From the NCBI GenBank assembly GCA_963757065.1, contig CAVWQC010000008.1:357714-421713 (forward strand): a stretch of DNA of 64,000 nt, read 5' to 3'. Below are positions 57,701 to 64,000 of the stretch, piece by piece. Within the stretch, counting starts at the first letter, position 1; every line of letters starts with the position of its first letter. Position numbers and translations under genes: made by a program. Below the pieces are notes generated by a model, which had not been told where the DNA came from, ran no database searches, and was given only the letters and a program-made list of their open reading frames with translations. This DNA is from PNON01 sp963757065. Its GTDB lineage: Bacteria; Chloroflexota; Anaerolineae; Anaerolineales; Anaerolineaceae.

Positions 57701-57951
57701 AACCTTTGTGGACTTTGGTCGATTTTATCGATCGAATACCAGCAAACTGGCATCGAACAACTTTCCGCAAAGTCTACAAATATTGATGTTTTTCCATATC
57801 CCGCCGGTGCAGACACTAACACAAGACGTTTTTCAATAACCTCATTGAGTAGGTCTGTGAGTCTCGGGCGTGATAATAAATCTGATCGCCGGCGAGGAAC
57901 TGTGACTCGTGAAAGTATTATTGTTTGATCAGCGTCCATATATGACAACAT
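54707..57951 (-). CDS. STAND-ATPase/TPR/SARP-type transcriptional regulator, two frame breaks
   Basis: About 1,080 residues after removing single bases near 56518-56524 and 57073-57076; the span fits two extra bases exactly. Order: MalT-like STAND NTPase (Walker A SAPAGYGKTS, Walker B LVLDDYHLV), a helical middle, a long TPR array (about residues 420-720), then a winged-helix DNA-binding domain (LFFMLMAHPEGMTKDEI, FRFKNTVYRLRRAVGK) and a C-terminal BTAD domain. In MalT-type proteins a ligand bound by the TPR region allows ATP-driven assembly on DNA. The two small peptides directly downstream are candidate ligands or targets. Confidence 0.82.
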
Positions 57952-58085
57952 TGTCCGTTATTATAACGGAAGCAAATTAATCCATTTATCGAATATTATA
58001 TATCATATATACTTTGTTGGATTATTTACAATGATTTACTATAATAATTTCAAATTGCTAATATTATTTTATGGAAGGATAAAGT

Positions 58086-59117
58086 ATGACAACAGTAATA
58101 AACACTAATAAAAATGTAAATAAAGTAAGGACTGTACTTGTTGGCTGTGGACTGATGGCGCGTGAACATTTAAAAAATATACTGTTGCAACTAGACACCA
58201 CAGAAATTAGCATTGTATGTGAACCTTTGCAAGATGCTTATGATGAAACATGCAAAACATTTATAAACGTTGGACTTAAACCACCAGCTAACGAGCCGAA
58301 CCTTGACAAATTATTATCTACCTATGGTCAATCCCTCGATGCTGCATTCATAATAACTCCTCACTCTTTGCACTACAGCCAAACAAAAATATGTCTGGAA
58401 GCAGGCTTGGACGTTCTCTTGGAAAAGCCGATGGTGATGAATGCAGTCGAAGCACAGGATTTGGTAAATACCCGTAATAATACCGGCAAATTATTAGTAG
58501 TCGCATTTCAAGGAAGCCTATCTCCTCAAATACGGAAAGCAGTGGAAATTCTCAAAGATGGTTCAATGGGGAAAATGTTGAATATTATTGGATGGACATG
58601 GCAGAATTGGAAAAGTGAAAAACAAGGGACCTGGAGAATGGACCCAAAATTAGCTGGCGGTGGTTTCTTTTTTGATACAGGTGCCCATTTATTAAATACA
58701 GTTGCTGATCTTGGTTTGGAGGATTATGATGAAGTGTGTGCGTGGTTGGATAATCGGGATACGCAGGTAGATATAGTTGGTGCTGCCATGGGAAAATTGA
58801 AATCAGGCACGATGGTATCTCTTACAGCCTGTGGAGATGCAAAAGAAGATTGCCTTTCAGATATTAGGGTTTATTGTACAAATGGAATTATTAGGACAGG
58901 AATGTGGGGAGAACGCCTGGAAATGCAAAAAGGTGTTGACAATTTTTATCCTATTAAAGTACCTTCATCTCTCGGGGTCTGGCAGCAATTTCTGCAGGTG
59001 CGTTCAGGATTGATCAGCAATCCTTCTCCGCCTGAAATTGGTCTTCGAATGGCCAAGTTATGGGATGCGATTAAAGAATCATCGGCTAACGGTGGAAAAC
59101 CAGTAAGAATTCAATAA
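58086..59117 (+). CDS. Gfo/Idh/MocA family oxidoreductase
   Basis: A 343-residue NAD(P)-dependent sugar dehydrogenase-like protein. It has VLVGCGLMAREHLKN for the cofactor, LLEKPMVMNA with the conserved Lys-Pro, and GGGFFFDTGAHLLN in the place of the catalytic His. It is more distant from the two iolG-type proteins than they are from each other. It overlaps the ThuA-like gene at its stop (TAATG), a typical pairing for carbohydrate use, and diverges from the STAND regulator. Confidence 0.82.
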   Translation: MTTVINTNKNVNKVRTVLVGCGLMAREHLKNILLQLDTTEISIVCEPLQDAYDETCKTFINVGLKPPANEPNLDKLLSTYGQSLDAAFIITPHSLHYSQTKICLEAGLDVLLEKPMVMNAVEAQDLVNTRNNTGKLLVVAFQGSLSPQIRKAVEILKDGSMGKMLNIIGWTWQNWKSEKQGTWRMDPKLAGGGFFFDTGAHLLNTVADLGLEDYDEVCAWLDNRDTQVDIVGAAMGKLKSGTMVSLTACGDAKEDCLSDIRVYCTNGIIRTGMWGERLEMQKGVDNFYPIKVPSSLGVWQQFLQVRSGLISNPSPPEIGLRMAKLWDAIKESSANGGKPVRIQ

Positions 59118-59140
59118 TGCCAGAATTAATGGAGATGGAC

Positions 59141-59884
59141 ATGGAACATATAAACGTTACCGTATGGAATGAGGGAATTCATGAGAAGATGCATGAAGAA
59201 GTCAAGAAAATTTATCCTGATGGGATTCATTCAGTTTTATCTAAATTCTTGACCGATCAGGGATTTAATGTTCGAACAGCGACATTGGACGAACCTGAAA
59301 ATGGTTTGCCTGAATCGGTATTGGAGACCACTGATGTCCTCACCTGGTGGGGACATATGGCTCACGACCAAATAAGTGATGAGCTAGTAGAACGAATCCG
59401 TTGGAGAGTTTTGCACGGAATGGGATTAATCGTCCTCCATTCAGGGCATCATTCAAAGGTATTTAAGCGGCTCATGGGTACTACCTGCAGTTTACGATGG
59501 CGTGAAGCTGATGAAAGAGTAAGGGTTTGGTTGGTCAACCCTTCCCACCCAATTGCATCAGGATTGCCGGAATACTTCGAAATTCCAAATGACGAGATGT
59601 ATGGAGAATATTTCGATGTTCCCGCACCAGATGACTTAGTGTTTATTAATTGGTATCAGGGTGGTGAAGTTTTCCGAAGTGGTTGCTGTTACCATCGTGG
59701 TAATGGCAAAATATTTTATTTTAGTCCCGGGCACGAAACATTCCCGGTTTATTACCAGAAAGAAGTTCAACAGGTGATCACTAATGCTGTGCGATGGGCA
59801 GCTCCAGTATCTGGTCCCCAGTTTGTTTATAGCGAATCTATAACTCTCCACATCGAAAAACCTCTTGAGAAACTTAAGGACTAA
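59141..59884 (+). CDS. ThuA-like glutamine-amidotransferase-fold protein
   Basis: About 247 residues of the ThuA (trehalose utilisation) family. It begins INVTVWNEGIHE, has VLTWWGHMAHDQ, the LIVLHSGHHSK elbow (where classic amidotransferases have Cys) and ends with PGHETFPVYY. ATG 59141 follows GGAG by 6 bases; a coupled start at 59117 overlapping the previous stop is equally possible. ThuA proteins often accompany Gfo/Idh dehydrogenases and are involved in 3-keto-sugar metabolism. Confidence 0.82.
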   Translation: MEHINVTVWNEGIHEKMHEEVKKIYPDGIHSVLSKFLTDQGFNVRTATLDEPENGLPESVLETTDVLTWWGHMAHDQISDELVERIRWRVLHGMGLIVLHSGHHSKVFKRLMGTTCSLRWREADERVRVWLVNPSHPIASGLPEYFEIPNDEMYGEYFDVPAPDDLVFINWYQGGEVFRSGCCYHRGNGKIFYFSPGHETFPVYYQKEVQQVITNAVRWAAPVSGPQFVYSESITLHIEKPLEKLKD

Positions 59885-59929
59885 ATACGAATCCTGAACA
59901 AGATAAGATATTTCTACTGAGCCATACCC

Positions 59930-59966
59930 AATCAGATCCAACCTAATGTTGGATCTGATTTATTTC
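59930..59966 (+). terminator. Terminator after the ThuA-like gene
   Basis: A 13-bp perfect stem (59930-59942 with 59948-59960), a 5-base loop, then TATTTC. Confidence 0.7.
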
Positions 59967-60115
59967 TGAGCCTTCAAGGGGTTGAAATTATTAATCATTT
60001 TCTACAATAACCATAGATAATGGTATCTTTCTAATTGTGGATGTATAAATAGCTACCATTAAAGCTACCCCCTGGAATAAAACATTCCACATCTACTTTG
60101 CCAATCTATTCCCTA

Positions 60116-60145
60116 TTGACACTCGATAATATATTTTTATATAAT
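60116..60145 (+). promoter_or_regulatory. Promoter of the GntR-ABC operon
   Basis: A perfect TTGACA (60116-60121), 18 bases, and a perfect TATAAT (60140-60145). TTGT and ACAA arms flank the start-site region downstream and could hold an autoregulatory operator. Confidence 0.75.
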
Positions 60146-60200
60146 GTAGTTGTAATGACGTCTAACAATGTAACAACAAATATTTCCGAAAGGAAATTAA

Positions 60201-60953
60201 ATGATAAAACCAGTTCGCATTAGTAGCAAGACGCTAACAGAAGTGGCAGAACAAGAATTACGCAGGGCAATTCTAAGCGGAGAATATCCTCCCGGTGGGC
60301 AATTGCCTAGTGAAGCTGAATTGATCGATTTGCTTGGTGTTTCCCGGACTACAGTCCGGGAGGCTCTTCGAAGCCTTGAGGAAAGTGGAATAGTTTTACG
60401 TCGTCATGGTATCGGCACTTTTGTTTTAGAACGTCCGATTATTAACAATTTCGGAATGAATTATGGCATTACCGAAATGATTCTTATGGCGAATATGACT
60501 CCCGGAACTCGCGAAATGAACATTTATAACCAAAAAGCAAGTGAGGATGTTGCCAATCAATTAGGTATCGAAATTGGCACAGGGGTGAAGTGCATTGAGA
60601 GGGTAAGGACTGCGAACAATAAACCTGTTGTCTATTCTGTGGATCACTTACCTTTGATGATATTTGAAACGAAAGAAATATTGCCAGAGATGTTAAGTAA
60701 TTCATCTTTATATGATCTCTTACAGCTAGAGTTCAACATAAATATAGAATATGGTGTCGCCAGGATCTCGCCGCTTCTTGCTTCAAAAAAAATAGCAGAC
60801 AAGCTAAACCAACCAAATAATTCTGTTATATTATTTATTTCACAAACTGATTATCTGTCCAATGATAAGCCAGTTTTATATACACACGAATACAATATTC
60901 CCAATGCATTCAAATATCAATTTTTACGTAGAAGACCATCAAAAATTCAATAA
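60201..60953 (+). CDS. GntR-family (HutC-type) transcriptional regulator
   Basis: A 250-residue regulator. The N-terminal winged helix has GGQLPSEAELIDLLGVSRTTVREALRSLE (residues about 33-62) and ends in RRHGIGTFV. The C-terminal UTRA ligand domain (about 95-245) has VKCIERVRTANNKPVVYS. It is followed 15 bases later by an ABC importer, which it most likely controls in response to the imported substrate. The ribosome site is GAAAGGAA. Confidence 0.88.
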   Translation: MIKPVRISSKTLTEVAEQELRRAILSGEYPPGGQLPSEAELIDLLGVSRTTVREALRSLEESGIVLRRHGIGTFVLERPIINNFGMNYGITEMILMANMTPGTREMNIYNQKASEDVANQLGIEIGTGVKCIERVRTANNKPVVYSVDHLPLMIFETKEILPEMLSNSSLYDLLQLEFNINIEYGVARISPLLASKKIADKLNQPNNSVILFISQTDYLSNDKPVLYTHEYNIPNAFKYQFLRRRPSKIQ

Positions 60954-60968
60954 GATAAGGCAGGAACA

Positions 60969-61999
60969 ATGTCCGTTTTAAGAATTGTCAATCTGGTAAA
61001 AAGATATGGAGAAAAACCTTGTTGTTGATCACTTAAATTTGGAAGTCCACGATGGAGAATTTGTTACTTTATTAGGGCCATCTGGTTGTGGAAAAACTAC
61101 TACTTTAAGAGCATTGGCAGGTCTTGTGGAAATAGATGGGGGTGAGATTTACTTCGACGACCAACTGATGAATGATGTACCGGCCAATAGACGGTCTGCA
61201 TCAATGGTATTTCAAACGTATGCATTATTTCCACACATGAGCGTAAAAGATAATGTTGCATTTGGTTTGAAAATGCAAAAAATTGATAAAAAAGAGAGGG
61301 AAGAAAGAGCTATTGGATGCTATTGAATTGATGGGTCTTCAAGATCTGGCATCAAGACGTCCTGGTCAACTCTCTGGTGGGCAGCAGCAGCGTGTTGCTG
61401 TTGCTAGAGCAATTGTCACCCATCCAAAATTCCTTCTCTTTGATGAACCCTTATCAAACCTGGATTTGAAATTACGTGAGCGGCTAAGGGTCGAAATTCG
61501 TGAACTACAAAAGAGATTAAATATTACTTCAATTTATGTGACCCACGACCAGGCTGAAGCATTAGTTATTTCTGACAGGATTGCTGTAATGGACAAAGGA
61601 CGCATAGTTCAACTTGATGACCCGGCTACAATATATAACCGTCCTTCAAGTGCATTTACTGCTGAATTTATTGGACAGGCAAATATTTTACATGCAAAGA
61701 TCCAATCAAAAGATGCATCCATGGTCTATATTGATTCACCCATAGGATTAATAAAAACAAATGAGATGCCCAGTTTTTCGGGCTTGAATGTCCTTGTCTG
61801 TTGGCGACCAGAGGATATGGTTGTTTATACTGATGGTATGTCGAACGGATTAGTAGGGAAAGTGCTAAGAAGTATTTTTATGGGTAATTTAACCGATGTA
61901 TTTGTTGAGATAAATAGTACCGTCTTTAGAGTACAAATGGCTGGCTTAACTCAGTGGAAACCAGGTGATGAAATTATCCTTGGTCTTACCGATCGATAA
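60969..61999 (+). CDS. ABC transporter ATP-binding protein (PotA/FbpC type), two frame breaks
   Basis: About 343 residues after removing one A from the run at 61012-61016 and one base near 61309-61313. It starts MSVLRIVNLVKRYGE at 60969. Walker A is GPSGCGKTT, signature LSGGQQQRVAVARAI, Walker B FLLFDEPLSNLD, H-loop VTHDQAEA, followed by a C-terminal TOBE domain. This type energises importers for polyamines, iron, thiamine or phosphonates. It is co-transcribed with two permeases and a lipoprotein. Confidence 0.88.
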
Positions 62000-62023
62000 A
62001 GTTAGAATAATCGAGGCCTAGTA

Positions 62024-62869
62024 ATGACCAAAAAGGATCATTCATTAACAATTCTTCTACTTCTTACACCTGGAATTGGATTTATTGCAATCATGCTTGC
62101 TGCCTCTTTTGCAATGGTCTTAATGCAGAGTTTCGGTTTGTTTAATTTCACAGGAGAAAGCATATTTGGCTTTCAGGATTGGATAAATAGCTTTAACCGG
62201 CAAAACCTTGACTCTTTTCTATATTCTTCAAAAATCGCTTTCTTTAGTTCATTTATTTCACTCATTATTGCATATCCATTAGCTTTAATTTTACGTAGAA
62301 ACTTTTTCGCAAAAAAGTATCTCAATCTCATTATTAGAATGCCATTATTTGTTCCAGCTCTGGTTGCGGCATTTTTAATTCTTAATGTATTTTCCTATCA
62401 AGGACTGGTTAATGAATTATTAATGCTTCTTGGTTTCATTAAGGAACCACTGAGGATGACACATGACGAATGGGGTATAGGTGTTGTGGTTATTCAAGTT
62501 TGGAAAAACTTACCCTTCCAAGCCCTTATTCTTTCTTCGGCTCTGGCTAGTATTCAGGATGATCTTGAAAGTGCTGCAAAAAACCTTGGAGCTAATCCCT
62601 TCTCAATATTTAGGGATATTCTTTTCCCATTGTCAATTTCAGGTGCACTGACAGCATTTGTATTTGTATTTATTGGTGTGTTCGGTGATTATGCGATTAA
62701 TACTACTTCGGGACCAAAATACCCACCCTCACTGGCAATGCGAATGTATACCAATGCTCAATTATTTAATGATTGGGGACAAGCTGCTTGTATAGCAGTA
62801 ATCATTATGATAGGCGCATTGTTCTATGCCTGGCTATCATCACGCGTTGCCAAACTTATTACAGGATAA
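62024..62869 (+). CDS. ABC importer permease 1 (PotB-like)
   Basis: A 281-residue membrane protein with about six helices. The cytoplasmic EAA loop that contacts the ATPase reads ESAAKNLGANPFSIFRDILFP. A conserved FVPALVAAFLI segment precedes it. The start follows the ATPase stop by 24 bases, and the second permease starts 3 bases after its stop. It forms the heterodimeric channel of the importer. Confidence 0.88.
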   Translation: MTKKDHSLTILLLLTPGIGFIAIMLAASFAMVLMQSFGLFNFTGESIFGFQDWINSFNRQNLDSFLYSSKIAFFSSFISLIIAYPLALILRRNFFAKKYLNLIIRMPLFVPALVAAFLILNVFSYQGLVNELLMLLGFIKEPLRMTHDEWGIGVVVIQVWKNLPFQALILSSALASIQDDLESAAKNLGANPFSIFRDILFPLSISGALTAFVFVFIGVFGDYAINTTSGPKYPPSLAMRMYTNAQLFNDWGQAACIAVIIMIGALFYAWLSSRVAKLITG

Positions 62870-62872
62870 GGT

Positions 62873-63752
62873 ATGACTCAAATGCAAACATCGATTATTA
62901 AGAAAAGAAAATCACCATGGCTCTATATATCTAAATTTATAACGAAATATGGCCTGCCTTCGATACTGCTGGTAGTAAGCCTAATTTTGGTTGGTGCCCC
63001 ATTATTAATGGCTGTACTATGGTCACTTGTTAATCCTGATTACCCATGGTCCTACCCTGCGGTTTTTCCAACACATTTATCTTTATTTCAATGGGATTTT
63101 GTCTTTAAATTTTCTGGTATTGTCGAAGCGATAATTACCAGTTATTCAGTTGCACCATTAGCTACTTTATTGTCATTTGTCCTGGCTCTACCGACTGCTT
63201 ATGTAATAGGTACTTATAGTTTTCGCGGAAAGGATTTTACCCGAATTATAATTTTATTACCTATTATTTTGCCTGGAATGGTTGTAGCTTTATTTCTGAG
63301 TTGTGTTTTTAGATTTATTGGCTTATCGCAAACATTTTTTGGCTTGATACTTGGGCATACATTAATGGCAATTCCATTTATGTTACGCCTACTTTCCACA
63401 AGCTTTGAGGCTATTCCGCGTGATGTACCAGATGCAGCAGCGAATTTAGGCGCAAATACCTTTTGGAAATTTAAAGAAGTCTACATCCCAATGATCTTGC
63501 CAGGAATATTTGCTGGAGCGATCTTCACCTTTATTACCAGTTTGGAAGAATTTGCACTCACGTTTATTATTGGCACACCAGCTTACACAACAATTCCAAT
63601 TGTGCTTTTTTCATATCTAGGCTACAAATTTTTCCGGACAAATGCTGCAGTTGTTGCCATTTTGTTAACTGGTGCCTAATGCATCCCTCTTATTTATTGC
63701 AGATAGATTTCTGAAAACAGATTTCCTATCTACAGCTTACGGTAAATTATAG
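62873..63752 (+). CDS. ABC importer permease 2 (PotC-like), frame broken near the end
   Basis: About 292 residues. It has six membrane helices, and its EAA loop is DAAANLGANTFWKFKEVYIP. An extra base near 63675-63680 creates an early stop at 63677; the other frame continues with ASLLFIADRFLKTDFLSTAYGKL to a TAG at 63750-63752, which completes the last helix. The span is 293 codons plus one base. It partners permease 1. Confidence 0.85.
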
Positions 63753-63858
63753 AAAGGAGGTTGATTTCGAAAAGGAAAAATATTACTTATGCTGGGAACC
63801 AAAACTCGAACTACACCCAGCCTTAAATCAAATTCTATTACTTATAAGGAGAAGAAAC

Positions 63859-64000
63859 ATGAAAAAGATGTATAAAGTTTTTATCGTTCTAATGCTTGTG
63901 GCGATGTTGCTTCCAGCCTGTACTCCTAAACCCGCTGCAGTAGTTGCACCAACCGATTTAAAAACCATGACTGGGGATCAGGCAGTTGCCCAGGCAAAGA
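63859..64000 (+). CDS. ABC importer substrate-binding lipoprotein, N-terminal part
   Basis: Only the first 47 residues are in the window. A short basic N-terminus (MKKMYK), a hydrophobic stretch and the lipobox LLPAC show a lipoprotein signal; the Cys is residue 21. AAGGAGAAG lies before the ATG. Its position after two permeases identifies it as the binding protein of this importer; the ligand cannot be judged from this fragment. Confidence 0.8.
   Translation, partial: MKKMYKVFIVLMLVAMLLPACTPKPAAVVAPTDLKTMTGDQAVAQAK

Larger units (their letters stand above)
59885..60200 (+). other. Intergenic region with terminator and GntR promoter
   Basis: These 316 bases hold a terminator at 59930-59966 and a strong promoter at 60116-60145. 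Nothing else stands out between them. Confidence 0.6.

Noticed and set aside
60139..60170. GntR operator from TTGT and ACAA arms after the promoter
   Set aside because: The spacer of 11 bases does not fit the usual HutC-type GT-N-TA-N-AC core, so I mention it only as a possibility in the promoter entry.
63753..63858. Strong SD (AAAGGAGG) before the binding-protein gene as the start of a leader peptide
   Set aside because: The nearest start is too close to the SD and the possible frame is about 20 codons with no special content; I regard it as chance or as a remnant.

Overview
The window is a bacterial chromosome segment of low G+C with an unusually high share of TTG starts. The gene content points to Chloroflexota, probably Anaerolineae: DUF5317, a small protein family that I recall from that group, a STAND-TPR-SARP regulator, roadblock/LC7 proteins and a Csp/DUF1540-like pair. 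That placement rests on family recall, not a search. At least 17 single-base frame breaks, 16 of them insertions, interrupt otherwise intact conserved proteins in 13 genes and a short peptide. They look more like uncorrected sequencing or assembly errors than gene decay. I therefore give the full reconstructed gene spans.

Region 1 (1-7.3 kb) holds two roadblock/LC7 signalling genes, an SDR, a homocysteine methyltransferase, a secreted protein with three near-identical C-terminal repeats, a tyrosine recombinase and a conserved small protein. Region 2 (7.2-14.6 kb) is housekeeping: tRNA-Leu(UAG) with a decayed neighbour copy, tig-clpP, a HAD phosphatase, rlmN, ftsY, prfB with a programmed RF2 frameshift, and convergent pfkA. 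Region 3 (14.7-19.1 kb) is an operon for a two-subunit flavin/iron-sulfur amine or amino-acid dehydrogenase plus an Ldh_2-type reductase. Region 4 (19.3-28.7 kb) has rel, a VKOR, a DUF1540-like protein, csp behind a leader with a terminator-like hairpin, an iscS-mnmA operon, a phosphohexomutase, tatD and a polyprenyl diphosphate synthase.

Region 5 (28.7-42.7 kb) is a catabolic cluster. It runs from a promoter and a structured leader through a fused FdrA-DUF1116 protein (related to the oxamate carbamoyltransferase subunits AllF/AllG), a double-domain cyclase with one apparently dead metal site, a three-subunit molybdenum hydroxylase with CoxG, a tiny membrane protein and an NCS2 nucleobase permease. 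My inference is uptake of an N-heterocycle, hydroxylation, hydrolytic ring opening, then phosphorolysis of a carbamoyl product. Region 6 (42.7-47.2 kb) is a histidine kinase/response regulator/membrane protein operon and an HpnP-like B12 radical SAM gene.

Region 7 (47.2-64 kb) contains inositol catabolism genes (iolB, iolD and two Gfo/Idh/MocA dehydrogenases) and, facing away, another Gfo/Idh gene, ThuA, a GntR regulator and an ABC importer that runs off the window. Between them sits the most unusual locus (52.3-58 kb). It has a STAND-TPR-SARP regulator, two paralogous 42-residue membrane peptides ending in the same ten residues, a DUF5317 membrane protein, an Os1348/NHLP-like leader protein and an HD-GYP phosphodiesterase. 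I propose it as a candidate peptide-signalling or peptide-maturation system.
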